Below, piece after piece: positions 33,201-45,516 of a DNA stretch of 64,000 bases; the first letter of the stretch is position 1; every line of letters begins with the position of its first letter. Location of the stretch: assembly GCA_027627225.1 (NCBI GenBank), contig CM051033.1:15390058-15454057 (forward strand), written 5' to 3'. The notes beneath the pieces are model-generated. The model was given only the letters and a program-made list of their open reading frames with translations, was not told where the DNA came from and did no database searches. This stretch comes from Congeria kusceri (lineage: Eukaryota > Mollusca > Bivalvia > Myida > Dreissenidae). The translations under genes were made by a program, and so were the position numbers.

Positions 33201-36200
33201 CCAATTTTGATAACTCTAGTTTGAAATTTGTCAAAATTATGGGCCTTTTTACTCTTAGAAATTTTACAGATAACCATATCAGATAGGTTAAAGTTTTTCG
33301 CTTAGCTAGTTTCTCAGGAATGGCTTGAGGGATTTCATTCAAACTTAAAACACTTATTCCCTATATTAAACTGAACCCATAGCGTTGGAGAACCTTATAG
33401 CGAACCTCGCTTGGAAATGCATATGGGGTGGGTAGGGTCAGGGTCAAGGTCACTGTTACTAAAAATAGAAAAACGGTTTCCACACAATAACTTGAGAACG
33501 CATTGAGATATTTTAATGAAACTTAAAACATAGATACTTTATATCTAGACCTCGCTTGGGATTGCGTATGGGTTGTTGTGGTCGAGGTCAAGTTCACCAT
33601 TACTTAAAATATTATTTTTGTGCTGACTTTAATGGATTTTGTTCGAAAATTTTGGTTTTTCATGGAATTTCCACATTTCTTGTTTGAAAGTTGCCACAGT
33701 TATGGTCCTTTTTACACTTAGGAGTTTTATATTTCGGCGGTTGGTGTGGCGGTGTCAACTTTTGATTTCCACTCTCTAACTCGAGAATGAATCTTCATAC
33801 ATAGATGCCCTACAGTAATAATTTACTTGGGATTGCATTTGGGGTGGGGTGGGTGGAGTCAAGTCACTGTTACTAAAAATAGAAAAAACAGTTTTTGCTC
33901 AATTACACGAGAACAAATTAAAATATTAATAATAATGAAATAATAAAAACTTAATTTAAAGACACCATATAGCGAGACATCGCATGAGATTGCATGTTGA
34001 CGATATTTTCTGTGTGACGTTTCTTCCTCATGGTTTGATTCCTACATATCAGAATTCAAAACTATTGTTTATTTGCCGGTGAAATGGGGAATCAATAATT
34101 ATTTCTTAAATGTAAACATTGGTTGAATCTTTTCAAGTCGCCTCGCACCAGTGATAGCGAAACGTCGTACACCGAGGATCCAGGAGCAGTGCCATGAGAT
34201 CGGGGGCGGGTCCCCCATCAAGAAGTGGACCAAACAGCAGGGGCAGGGCATGGTGGAGATACTGGACAGGATCAGTCCTGAAACAGGTAAGGGGAGGGGG
34301 GGTATCGGCGGGTTAGACAAAGGGGCATGGCCGGTGAAATATATACATGAATCATATTAAGTTCTGAATAAGTTCATTATTTAGTCATTCAAGGCTAAAG
34401 GCTGTCTTGAAGTTTAATAAGTGGCTTGTGGTGGGAAAACGGGGCTTATTGCATGTGCGAAAAGTGTCGTCACGGATCGGCCTGTGCATGCCACACAGGC
34501 TTTTCTGGGACGAACCGTTCTGCCGACAGTGGATTTATGTTTAGAAGACACTTCTTTGAAACAGAAAATACCCCAAAAGCGGAAAGTGTCATCCCTGGCG
34601 AACTGCACAGGCCGATCAGGGACGACACTTTACGCATATGCATTAAGCCCGGTTTTCCCTCGATACGCCTCATAATTATTTACATGAAGGTCCAATAACA
34701 GGTAGACGGAGAGTAATGACCAGTGTAATGACATTCATTATTCAGCCAAGTTGTGAAATTTTTGGTCTGGACATTGCTTGAAGTAATTCTAAAAAGTAAT
34801 CAGATTTTGAAAAGGAAGAGTTATTTACCTGTCTAGTGAGTATTTCTTGGTTTTTACTGTCTGTGAAAGAGGAGTTTAAAGAAACCTCACAGTGCCTTGG
34901 TTGACATTATTCCACATCGATGGTCTTGTGCTTCTGTGACATGTGATTGGTCTTTATATACAGTAAGGGGCAGAAAAAATGAATCAAATTTGTAATCTCG
35001 TACAGCAAGGCCAGTGGTGAAAATACACGCAGTTTCAATAAAGTTTACCTGTCATTTAAGAGCTGATTTTTGGTGGAAATAAGACAACTGCAAATCCCAA
35101 TTTTCAAAAAAAAAAGGACTGACATTTATAATTCGAAAGTAAATACTACATATTGTTTAAGTTTAGAGAACAGGTTTCTGTCAACACAAATTAGTGTGAC
35201 ATTTACTGAATATTTGATTGTACATGGAAACTATATTAACATGTTTGTGCACATAATTAAAGTTGAATTTTTTTTTTTAAAGTACATGTTCCCCAGAATT
35301 AAAGGTTACTGAACCAGACTGTAGTTTTCAAATTTCATGAGCCCAGAAAATATGTTACAAAAAAGCCAGTATAAATACAGGGAGGATTGTGAAGGCACCC
35401 AATTAGGTCCAGAGAAAAAGTACAGTGTATTTCCAGCAGGTCCTAATTAAAATTTGTTTGGTTTAATTCTTACTGTAACATCTACACACTTCTTTTAACT
35501 GAATATCGAGACAACTTATTTTTGCAGCATAATAAAGCTGTCAAAATATTAATTGTATTTTTCCAGCTCCACACAAGTTCTATATTGGTTTCCGCTATGT
35601 GAACCCACTCACAGAGGATGCCTTGGAGCAAATGGAGAAGTTCGTATCATTTGTACTCATTTTCAAAAATTTTAACAGCATTTCTTCAAGGAACGCCCAC
35701 TGTCTTTTATGTGTTGTGTCAAAAATTTCATATCCTTGAAAATCTTTCACCAAATGTTTTGTAACAAAGAAATAAAAATGTTTGTTTCTTAAGGTAGAGT
35801 TTTGTGATTGCACCCTTGTAACCTAAAGAAATTAATTCAAAACAAGTAGTTAGATTGTTTCATATACATGTGTGTATTAGAGCTACCATTATTTTTTTGA
35901 TCAGATAAATCGATTGTAAACGACCTGGGCCCAGTTGCTCGAAACTTTAACGGACAATTAAGCTAGCAGCCTGTTAACTTAAGATTTATATAAAGCAAAT
36001 AATACAAGCAACTGGTTTATCAAACATTTTATACGTTATTTAGCATAACATAGCATATAGAATAAACTCGCTGTTTAAAATTGTAATGTTTCATTAACAT
36101 AAAATAATAAATTCAAAATTTAACGGCTGTTAGCTTAACTCGCCATTAAAGTTTTGAGCCACACACCCCTGATCTGATTGTCGATACTAAACCAACTAAT

Positions 36201-39200
36201 TTTGATTCGATTATCTTTTATGTATGTATAGATTATTTGTCATGAAACTGTTAATTAATCTTCTAAATTGACCATGGCATCATGATTGCTGTTACCTGTG
36301 TTACCTGTATATTGCACTAGTTGTGGAATGTTATCTCCAAAATGTTGCCGTTGTTCTTATTTATGCTGATAAATAAGGTGCATTAACCAGTATAATGGCA
36401 TTAATTACAACAAATGAAAATCTTGACTATAGCGCAATTTATGACTCACAAATACACAAAAGCATGTATGAAAAGAAACATGAATCGCATCAAAGTATTC
36501 ATCAACATTTTTTTTTATGAAATGGAATCCAATCGAGCCATGGTTAAATTGTTGCAGCTCTATTATGTATTCCAATGCTCGTGTATGTGATTTTATATGG
36601 AACTGCATATAGAACTGAATATTTGTATATGGAACTGAATGCATTCCATACATACCAGAGAACAGCAATTAGCATATACACTGTGATGAATAATTCTACG
36701 CCTCTATCGTTAGAAATATTAAGTGTTAAATTGATAACAGTTTGATAAAATCAAATGAGGGACGTCATGGGAAAACCGGTCTTAATGCATGTGCGCAAAG
36801 TGTTGTCCCGGATTAGCCTGTGCAGTCCGCACAGGCTAATCCAGGACGGCACTTTCCGCCGACAGAGGATTTATGTTTAGAAGAGACTTCCTTGAAACAG
36901 AAAATACCATAAAAGCGGAAAGTGCTGTCCTGGATTAGCCTGTGCGGACTGCACAGGCTAATCCGGGACAACACTTTATGCACATGCATTAAGACCGGTT
37001 TTCTCACGACGCACCACAAATAATGAATGCATTCATGTATTCCTGTATTTTTTTTCATCATTTTATTTCTGTTGTCAATTTTCAAGGGACGGTGTTAAGC
37101 GGGGTATCGCCTTTACTGTTTTATTTCTATTGTCAATTTTTAAGGGACGGTGTTAAGCGGGGTATTGCCTTTACCCAGTACCCACAATACAGCTGTTCCA
37201 CGACAGGGAGCAGCCTCAATGCTATTTATAGACATTACCACCAGAGGGGCGTGGTTAGTCAGATTGTCTGGAGCGTGATTGACAGGTGGCCCACCCATCA
37301 GGGCCTCGTCCAGGTGTGCATGTGATAGGTCGCTATCAAATGATCAACCATGCTAACAAAATCTGAAAAGCACTGCTTACAGAATTTATCTGTGTAAATA
37401 ATCCTGCCTTTCGAAGCGGTTCAAAATGCTGTCAATCGGTCATTTGTTTAAGATGGCAATAGGCATAAAAAATATACATTCTTTGTTTTGGGCAACCCAA
37501 CCCTACAAAGCAAACCCCTCCCTTTCCTATGACCCTAAAGTTTTCGGTGAAATCCGTCTTTGTCAGATTTTCAATGTGTTTTTTTTTACCAAAATGTCTT
37601 TTAAAAAAAGTTAAACATAAAACTCAATCTCAATCCTGGCCCCGCCTACCTTTTTGGAGACCGTTGTTTTAAACACACAATTTATTTATTTTTTTGGCCT
37701 TACTTTTAAAGAATGGCTGTTATTTTGGTTTTTGCTCTTGGTTATATGCTATTAGAATGTATTACGTCAAGATGTTAATCTAAATTACCGTGTGCCAAGC
37801 GTTAAAGTAAACTAAAGTATTTAATGTTATTCCTAGTTAAGAAAATATCACAACTATACCATACTACAATATATATAAATGTATGTCTGTTCTAGTTATT
37901 GTTAGACGCATGTAAGTATTTATACAAATGTTTTTGTTATCATTAGAGTGAACATTACTTCTTATGTCAAATGGTCAAACACCAGTGCTTACATACTATA
38001 TTGTTATTTTAGACCCATGTTCAACACATACGTGCAGAGTTGTTGAAATTCCCAGAACACGTCCGAAATGATGTTGTTATCCTCTTTTCTGCGCATTCCC
38101 TCCCACAGCGGGTGAGTAGTACACATTATACCATATCTCAGAGAGTTTTCGGTATTCAATAACTGTTAAATAGGCGGAGCCTAATATGCCAGCTTATTGT
38201 GCAATAAGTATCGTGCGGCATATTGAAATTTAGTTGTGATTTATACGAACCCTACTTATTGCACAGTAAGCTTGCACAGTCAGATCGCATCATGTGAGCT
38301 TGCGATAGCGCGAAATTTGGAAATTACACATATGTCAAGCACTTCAGACATCACATGACGTCTAGGTACTGCCCATTGGGAGTGGCATCGTAGAAAGTTG
38401 CCATGTGATTGGTAAATATGGTATAAAACACTGGTAGCACACTTTGACCTCAATATGTTAATAATGTCATATCGCCCTGCAGGCTAGTTAAATAACTAAC
38501 ATATTTCGGTAAAAATATGCTACAATTATTACTTACAAGTTGTGTTTGTGAACATAATTTATTTAAGAAATAATTTTAGATTTATCGGCCAATAAACGAT
38601 TTGAAGTTCTGATGCGTAGAAAAAACCATGAGGGCGTTAGCCCGAGTTGTTTAATAGACACGCATCAGAACGACAGAGTTGTGTATTGGTCGATAAACAA
38701 TGATAATGTAAAAATTATTTTGATTTTAACATGATTTGAGATATATTTTTGCAATTGTAATTGGAACTACTTTTTACTGTGCTCCATTCAGAATCGGGAC
38801 TGATTTTTGCGTTGTTTGTTGGGTAGTTTAAAAACGATAATTTTGTTCTTTGCCTATAGATAAATTAGCGAGTATCATGTTAGAATGTACAGTATATATC
38901 TTCGCTGTATGGAGTAACTTCTGAGTAGTAAAAATTACAAGTGTTTCGTTATTTTAGATTGCACATTGTTCATTTTTTGTATATGATTTAGCAGTCTGGT
39001 ATAATTTCTGTTGATTGTCAGTGTACAAACTGTCCAACACCAGTTTATAACTTCATTTTGTAACTTTAGTCAATGATACATATTTTTACATACATTTAAT
39101 GTTTCTTAATTGAATGTAGAAATAATGATCTAATAACAGAGTATTTTCGTAAAATAGCTCTTACACTTCCAGAACCAGGATCGAGGTGACCCCTACACCA

Positions 39201-42157
39201 CGGAGGTGGCTGCTACAGTAACAGCTGTCATGAACGCCCTGGGTAACACACATCCCTACAGGCTGGTCTGGCAGTCCAAGGTAAGAAATTCACTTTTAAC
39301 CATACAATTGTAGATGATATGAGGCACGTCGTGGGAAAACCGGACTTAATGCATGTGCTTAAAGTGTCGTCCCGGATTAGCCTGTGCAGTCCGCCTACAG
39401 TGGATTTATGTTTAGAAGAGACTTCCTTGAAACAGAAAATACCATAAAAGGGGAAAGTGCCGTCCCAGATTAGCGTGTGTGGACTGCACAGGCTAATCCG
39501 GGACGACACTTTACGCACATGCATTAAGTCAGGTTTTCCAACAACGCACCTCATATGATGTTTGTGTCTGAATGTTCTACAATTCTAGTTACCATTTCTT
39601 GTTACATACTGTTCATTCCATGTTGGACGGGTAAAGTACCGGTAGTATGTTTCTGTCTGAATGTTGTACATTTCTAGTTACATATACCCTCACTTATTAT
39701 CCTTCTTTCCTATAGATTCAGCCTTTCCTATAGATTCAGCCATTCCTATAGATTCAGCCATTCCTCTAGATTCAGCCATGCCTATAGATTCAGCCATGCC
39801 TATAGATTCAGCCATTCCTATCGATTCGGCCACCCCCAGATAATGGAAATCAACTATTATTTCTTATAAAACTTGTGTTAGTTATCTGTATTGAGACAAA
39901 TCTATCACATAAATATAGTTTTTGGTTTTAAAAATTGCAAATTTTGGATTTTGTCTGAGAAAATTAAGAGTTTGATAAGAAATTCCCCAAAATTGCTACA
40001 CACTTTGTGCATAAGCCAAGAAGTTTGTAAACATTCATTTTCAAACAGTATGCTAATGTGTGTTAGTCTAATAAACAATGCTTCTAATGAACTATACAAC
40101 AAAATTGTAACAACATTTTAGTGTTTTCTTATCAAAATGAAGACTGAACCAAATGATAAGAAACATCTGACAAATTCATGGTTGCTAGGGTGCCTTCCTA
40201 GCTAGTGACTTAGTGAATGGCTGATCTCTAAATTATATGGACTTTATTTAGTAGGAGAGACCTTAAATTTATAGATAAAAGTCTCAGTGGTGTTGAAATT
40301 GTGTTTATTTAGGGTATAAAGGCAGTTTAACTCTTAAGTGGCCGAATATACAGGAAAAGAGGCTACATACTTATATTACTATAACTGTGGTTTCAGAGTG
40401 AATCGTTCCCAGTTTGAAACTTAAAATAGTAATTAGAATGCAGTGTTACATTGAAAACCAGAACATTATGAATTAATTACAAATTAAATATATTAATTCA
40501 TAACTAAAATTTCAAACAGAAAATGAAAAAAAAAAAAACATTTCATACCAGAATTTTAGGGCAAAAAAGTGTAGGCTATACATGGTCTTTTACGGTATGT
40601 GTACTATCACTTAATGCACAAGAAATGCGTATTCTCAACATCTTTTCAGGTAGGACCGTTGAAGTGGTTGGAGCCACAGACGGACGCGGCCATCGAGGGC
40701 TTTGTGAAGCAGGGCAAGAAGAACTTGCTACTGGTTCCCATAGTGTTCACAAGCGACCACATCGAGACTCTGTTTGAACTCGACCTCGAGTACTCCAAGG
40801 GGCTCGGAGAGAAGGTTAGACTCCACTGATTTAGATACTGTAAATTAATTTATTTCATTATTAAGAAATGTCATGGAATTGTGAAAAGCATCATACCAGG
40901 TCTTAGTGGAATCAATTAAAAAAAGGAAAAAAAAATAGAGGCGTGGTGTGGGAAAACTGGGCTTAATGCATGTGCAATAAGTGTTGTCCTGGATTAGCCT
41001 GTGCAGTCCGCACAGGCTAATCCAGGATGGCACTTTCCGCCTACAGTGGATTTATGTTTAGAAGAGACTTCTTTGAAACAGAGAATACCATAAAAGCGGA
41101 AAGTGACGTCCTGGATTACTCTTTATGGACATGCATTAAGCCCGGTTTTCCCATGATACACCTCTTATAATTATCGATTCTTTTGTAGTCTGACATTAAA
41201 GCATTGCGCTTAATGGAATTTCAAATATATATGTCAACTTCTGGCATAATGATTTGTTGTATATTTGATTTCGTGGATGAGCTAGCCAACAAAATCCTCA
41301 TAAATAAGTGTCTGTTAGGAAATGTTGCATGAATGAAAGCTGTTAGTCATTATAGGTCAATGTCATATGGAATTTGTCATTGTTTTCTATTTCCAGCTTG
41401 GTGCTAACATTAAAAGATCTGCAGCTCCAAATGGCAACCCAGTGTTTATAGAGGTAGGACAAGTCTGTGTGGTTGCTTTATAACTGCTTGTTAACTGATA
41501 TTTTGCTGTAGATCTCAAATAATTTCTCCATTTTATTTGAATGTTCTGTTTTTGTTGTTGTTTCAAAGAAACTCTTTAATTTTATTAATCTTTAATTTTA
41601 TTAAAAATGCGTGTCTGTTCTGAAATTATAGTATTTATTTACAATATAAGATGTTAAAACCATTCATAAGTACAATTATAGTATTTATTTACAATATAAG
41701 ATGTTAAAACCATTCATAAGTACAATTATAGTATTTATTTACAATATAATATGTTAAAACCATTCATAAGTACAATTATAGTATTTATTTACAATATAAG
41801 ATGTTAAAACCATTTATAAGTACAATTATAAGCATGATACATTCTACAATTTTTCAGTCAAATTATTACATGAACAAAAGCTCAAGTGCAAACAGATACA
41901 TGCAATAAATACCACCACCATTAAACATATATTAGTATATTTGTATTTTTGTGCAGGGTCTGGCCAATCTCATGAAGGAGCACTTGGATTCTGGGAAATC
42001 CTGCAGCACGCAAAACACGCTACGCTGTCCTAAATGTACGAACGCAGTCTGCGGGAAGGCAAAGGAATTCTTCGCACACCAACAGCGCTACATCGTGAAG
42101 CCGAGTAGGTCGGAATCTCCATCAACAACGGCTGAGAAGATTTTGCAGTCTGCTTAA
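30259..42157 (+). CDS. FECH: Ferrochelatase, mitochondrial, ten coding exons
   Basis: Inserts Fe2+ into protoporphyrin IX, the last step of haem synthesis, on the matrix side of the inner mitochondrial membrane. Coding exons: 30259-30371, 31410-31529, 34138-34286, 35567-35639, 37145-37313, 38013-38111, 39173-39280, 40650-40814, 41397-41453, 41957-42157. Phases all agree and give 417 aa (human about 423). Exon 1 is an arginine-rich, acid-poor presequence ([11 protein letters not shown]). The mature part starts [17 protein letters not shown], with [19 protein letters not shown] and [15 protein letters not shown]. The active-site His is in FSAHSLP (about 236). All four [2Fe-2S] ligands known from animal ferrochelatase are present: the Cys in QYSCST (about 169) and [11 protein letters not shown] (375, 378, 383). 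The frame is open about 100 codons upstream of the chosen ATG, so an earlier start is possible. The exon 4 donor (GTTCGT) is weak. Confidence 0.96.
30793..31091 (-). mobile_element. tRNA-derived SINE, full length, minus strand (FECH intron 1)
   Basis: Same family as 23467-23772, in reverse: head with GCTAGCTCAGTTGGTAGAGC at the right end, tail at the left. It is flanked by the 13-bp target duplication ACCATAAAAAATA at 30780-30792 and 31092-31104. Confidence 0.92.
31534..31774. mobile_element. Harbinger-like MITE inserted in the FECH exon 2 splice donor
   Basis: 241-bp element with imperfect inverted ends (GGCCCCCAAAAAATTA...CTGTGTTTCAGGC and GCCCGAAACACATAATTAAT...TTAAGGCC), flanked by TAA on each side (31531-31533, 31775-31777). 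A 3-bp TAA duplication and GG-initial ends fit PIF/Harbinger MITEs. A related copy is at about 37470-37715 in FECH intron 5. Confidence 0.75.
31961..32950. mobile_element. Pogo/Tigger-like non-autonomous element (FECH intron 2)
   Basis: Ends CAGTCAAAACTCGTTATTTC and the inverse of CAGTAGATCACCGTTATTTC, with TA at both borders (31959-31960, 32951-32952). Each terminal region carries several further CGTTATTTCGAA/TTCGAAATAACG repeats. The interior has no transposase. CAGT ends, a TA target and TTATTTCGAA repeats are typical of pogo/Tigger MITEs. Confidence 0.7.
33059..33960 (+). repeat. Diverged modular repeat in FECH intron 2
   Basis: The segment TAGAAATTTTACA.. AGCTAGTTTCTCAG..AACGGCTTAAGGGATTTC occurs around 33076 and 33256. 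GTCAAGGTCACTGTTACTAA-type segments recur near 33445 and 33855. Old and degenerate; non-coding. Confidence 0.55.
34421..34672. mobile_element. Double-hairpin MITE, copy 1 (FECH intron 3)
   Basis: Diverged member of the family described at 47144-47403: outer arms GGTGGGAAAACGGGGCTTAT and its inverse, inner segment ATTTATGTTTAGAAGACACT. The overlapping ORFs on both strands are mirror products of the palindrome. Confidence 0.85.
36756..37017. mobile_element. Double-hairpin MITE, copy 2 (FECH intron 4)
   Basis: Full-length member with both inner hairpins (GATTAGCCTGTGCAGTCCGC and its complement, twice). It ends about 45 bp before the duplicated splice acceptor of exon 5. Confidence 0.9.
37061..37176 (+). 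repeat. 58-bp tandem duplication of the FECH exon 5 acceptor
   Basis: Units 37061-37118 and 37119-37176 differ at only a few bases. Each contains a polypyrimidine tract, an AG and the first exon 5 bases GGACGGTGTTAAGCGGGGTA. Only the second continues into the full exon (acceptor at 37143-37144). The first acceptor (37085-37086, TTTTCAAG) is at least as good by eye. Confidence 0.95.
37451..37715. mobile_element. Harbinger-like MITE, second copy (FECH intron 5)
   Basis: Diverged relative of 31534-31774: left part with GGCATAAAAAATATACATTC, CAACCCTACAAAG and TGACCCTAAAGTTTTCGGTG; right part with CCCGCCTACCTTTTTGGAG and AAACACACAATTTATTT..GGCC. Its borders are less certain. Confidence 0.55.
38565..38850. 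repeat. Foldback repeat (AATAAACAACG family), inverted copy in FECH intron 6
   Basis: Contains TCGGCCAATAAACGATTTGA, AACCATGAGGGCGTTAGC, CGCATCAGAACGACAGAGTT and TTGGTCGATAAACAATGATA; reverse-oriented relative of 28376-28760. Another weakly related patch precedes it from about 38140. Confidence 0.6.
39319..39554. mobile_element. Double-hairpin MITE, copy 3 (FECH intron 7)
   Basis: The outer arms are complete, but the left inner hairpin is reduced: after GATTAGCCTGTGCAGTCCGC it passes directly into CTACAGTGGATTTATG. The right hairpin half is intact. Confidence 0.88.
39704..40386 (+). repeat. Dispersed repeat with expanded 18-bp minisatellite, copy 1 (FECH intron 7)
   Basis: Starts with about eight units of CCTATAGATTCAGCCATT and continues CACCCCCAGATAATGGAAATC ... 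to GGCCGAATATACAGGAAAAG. The same sequence with only about two 18-bp units is at 53151-53722. The frame over the units reads PIDSA repeats but is not a gene. Confidence 0.85.
40938..41165. mobile_element. Double-hairpin MITE, copy 4 (FECH intron 8)
   Basis: The left inner hairpin is complete and the right one is truncated: after GTCCTGGATTACT it jumps to TTTATGGACATGCATTAAGC. The outer arms are present. Confidence 0.88.
41624..41830 (+). repeat. 50-bp tandem repeat, about four units (FECH intron 9)
   Basis: The unit AATTATAGTATTTATTTACA ...CCATTCATAAGTAC repeats at 50-bp spacing with very few differences, so the expansion is recent. Confidence 0.9.
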
Positions 42158-44241
42158 ACATCGTAGAATTAATCTGGGCTCGTATTGACCATCCCATTTT
42201 AAGACATAAGAATATTTTTAATATTGTTGTTAATTTGAATCATACACGGTATTCACCGACGCAAAAATTTTAGCATTCTTTATTTAAAATGATTTGTTAA
42301 TGACATTAGCGACTTTGGTACCCGTCATATTTGCATACGCACCGGTATTTTTTGCAGACTGTAGAGTTTAATGTTTCCGTAAGTCTAAGAATGTGTCGGT
42401 GAATTTGAGTCCAGGGGCCACATTCCAGAAACATCTTAAGTTTATCTTAAAATATTTTCACTTAAGATCCAATTGTTGTAAGGCAATACTTTTAAAACTG
42501 CATATAAATTAATGATTCCAATTACGGGTAAGTAAATAGTAGTTAATAAGTTGATAATTAGTGAAAAGAAAAATGACGATTTAAGGTAAAGGATAAGATT
42601 TCACTTAAGATGTTTCAGGAATATGACCCCAGGTTTTACAAAAAAAGTAATATGTTGTAAAATACCACAGTAGTCGTGCTTTTGTAGTACGTTCCTAAAT
42701 CTGGTGCTATGTGTATCATAATTTATTAACTTTTCAAGCTCTGACTTAGTTGTCTGTTATAGAGACCAGTGCCATAATACAAAAACGTATTAATACCAAT
42801 CATACCTATGTAGATCCTGATCAGCAATTTGAATCTTAATTAGATATTTAGATATGGTCTGAAATAATAAGGTCACACATTTAGATCCTGATCTGGCCAA
42901 TTTAATACTCATAAATTCTAACTAGATCCTGGTAAGAATTAGGTTTCTTATTCGGTTTTAAGCTGGTCAAATTAGATCCTGATGTGAAATTTAGACGGAG
43001 CTATGTCGAGTAATTTAGACACATTAAGGCGAAAATGATGTAGTCTTACTTTCAAAATTACCAGATAATTAACCAGAGTAGATGAGAGACACTGTTTTGA
43101 CTGATAGAAATTTGCTTATGGATGCACTTAGCTGGCCTACTTATATCCTAATCGCAGATTTGGTCTATTAAGACCGAGATACCTTAATTAGACCAGTTTA
43201 GATCCTGGTTAGTCCAGTTATCCAGCTGTAATGTTTCCTAGTCACTCAATAAGATATATGTTAGTAGAATGCTTGATGTCATGTCGTGATTAAGAATTTG
43301 CTAATCCATTATATTTAGTTAGAAGGGGTAAGGGTAAACTAACTAGATATTTCTTCTTATTTTGTGTATTATACTTATGAAACTTCCATTTTAGATTGTT
43401 ATCTGTAATTCAAAAAGTACTTTATTCTTAAACTTACATGTATCATGTATTCTAACATGATACTCGCTAATTTTTCTGTAAACAAAGAACAAAATTATCG
43501 TTAAACTACCCAATAAACAACGCAAGAAGAAGTCCCGAACCTGAGCAAAGCATAGTAAAAAGGAGTACCAATTACAATTGCAAAAAATGTGTCAAATCAT
43601 GTTAGAATCAAAATAATGTTTGCATTATCATTGTTTATCAGCCAATAAACAACTCGTTGTCTTTCTGTTGCGTGGCTTTTAAACAACTCGGGCTAATGCC
43701 CTTGTGATTTAATTTCTATGCATCAAAACTCCAAATCGTTGCTTATTGTCCGATAAACAACGATAAATCTAAAATTATTCCTTAACTACATGTATACGAT
43801 TTCTGTTGATGGTTCAGATTATGAATGTGGTCTTTGTTTTTGGTATATTTATTCTTGTCAGATATACTTTATTGTATTGATTTAAGACGTTTGGTTGATG
43901 TCACAGGTTGTGAAATGTTAGGTGATTAATAACAGAATTAGAAGCTTTTAATAAAAATATAAGTGGTTTTGTAATCAAAACAGTTTATTGAATTACAGTC
44001 GAGTTACATGAATTGTGCGAGTTCCATAAATAAATATCTTGGTTGCTAAAAATATATTAATATATCGTTTTTGATAAATTGCAACATTCTGTTTTGTACA
44101 TGTAAGTAAAATATTCTAACTTGTAGTCTAAATAAACATTTATCAAATGATGCCCTGTCTTTCTATTTAGAGATTGTCTGTTGTGTATGTTGCCATAAGA
44201 TTTAGTATTATTCTGACAATGTGTGGGTATTTTTGTGTTTT
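42158..44241 (+). other. FECH 3' flank with foldback repeats
   Basis: No coding region. 42410-42640 is a foldback element with inverted ends near CATTCCAGAAACATCTTAAG and CTTAAGATGTTTCAGGAAT. 42800-43210 has many TAGATCCTG/GATCCTGAT motifs. 43440-43790 is a copy of the AATAAACAACG foldback family. AATAAA hexamers on the plus strand at about 43952 and 44125 are candidate FECH polyadenylation signals if the 3' untranslated region is long. Confidence 0.45.
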
Positions 44242-45516
44242 TATTGGTATAGGGGACCTCTCCGGCGGCGTCCGTCCTTCCGTCGTCCGTCGTGAAGGTG
44301 CCGTCAACAATTTGGACCGTTATCGCGATAAAGACTACATTTTTTATTCAGTCTTGACCAAAATTGCACAGTTTGTGTATGACTATAAAATCTTGTATGA
44401 GTTCGATAATGGGCCCAATCAGACCAGTAACACCAGAGTTATTGCCCCTTTTTCATGCAAAAAAGTGCCACAGTGCCCTTTTGCAACGTATAGCCTTTAT
44501 TTTCCATCCAATCTTAACCAAACTTTCACAGTTTGTGTATGACCGTCAGAGCTCAGAAGACGGACCAGAAACACCAGAGTTATTGCCCTTTGTGAAAGTT
44601 TTTTGCAAAAATGGACATTATACAGGATAGAGACTATTTTTCATCCAATCTTCACCAATCTTGCACAGTTTGTCTATGACCATAAGATTAAAGTTGAAGT
44701 CGAATAAAAGCTAGATTACACCAGAAACACCAGAGTTATTTCCCTTTGTTTGTGAAATAAATATGCAAAAATGGACATTATTCAGGATAGAGACTTCATT
44801 TTTCATCCAATCTTCACCAACCGTGTACAGTTTGTGTATGAAAGTAAGCCTATAGGTGAAGTCGAATATAAGCATGATAGGGCCAGAAACACCAGAGTTA
44901 TTGCCCCTTCTTTTTGGAAAAAAACATCAACAAGTTATCAATGATTGGCTTGCACACACGATTTTTGATTCAATGTTGACCAAATTTACACAGTTTGCGC
45001 ATTAACCATAAAAATTGATTGATTACATTTGATTTCCAACAGTTGCAAGACTTGCATGCAGTTATTTGTACATGCAAATGTGATGTCTTCAGAGCCTGCA
45101 TTAACATCATTTATCTTAATTGGAAAGAAAATTATCGAAGAAAAAGCAAAACTTTACCTTATAGCACAGCCATCGCAATTATCGCATTGCAACTAGTTTT
45201 CCAAAACTGTTTGCGAAAAAGACATCAAAATCTACTGTTTGTGCATTTTCCAGAATTGTCAATGACTTAATGAAAAAGGGTCAGGTAAGAATAGCGAGAA
45301 AAATGATTTGAGAACCATTAGCAAAAAAACGCACATCCACTACCCAACTCATACTTTAGTTAGCCCATTGCACTAACCGATGTTTGAAATGAAAATTGAT
45401 CCTACCCACTCTGTGTATTGTTCTGATATCTTAATTTTCAAACCTGTCACAACAGTATGGTTGTAATCTGTACCAGTTCTCAGGTGAGCGCTTTGGGCAA
45501 TCATGGCCCTCTTGTT
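44242..45516 (-). repeat. 1.3-kb dispersed repeat, copy 2, inverted relative to copy 1
   Basis: Reverse orientation of 20911-22327: begins TTGGTATAGGGGACCTCTCC and ends CAGTTCTCAGGTGAGCGCTT with ATCATGGCCCTC. It contains about four internal modules with ACAGTTTGTGTATGACC and ACCAGAGTTATTGCCC. ORFs inside it are repeat-derived. A T-rich tract of about 27 follows at 45511-45538. Confidence 0.82.

Noticed and set aside
39661..39843. ORF with PIDSA repeats
   Set aside because: It is the reading of an 18-bp minisatellite within a dispersed repeat in a FECH intron; the second copy lacks it.
42800..43210. Cluster of TAGATCCTGATC motifs as a regulatory array
   Set aside because: Motifs are irregular in spacing and diverged; it looks like an old repeat, with no basis for a function.
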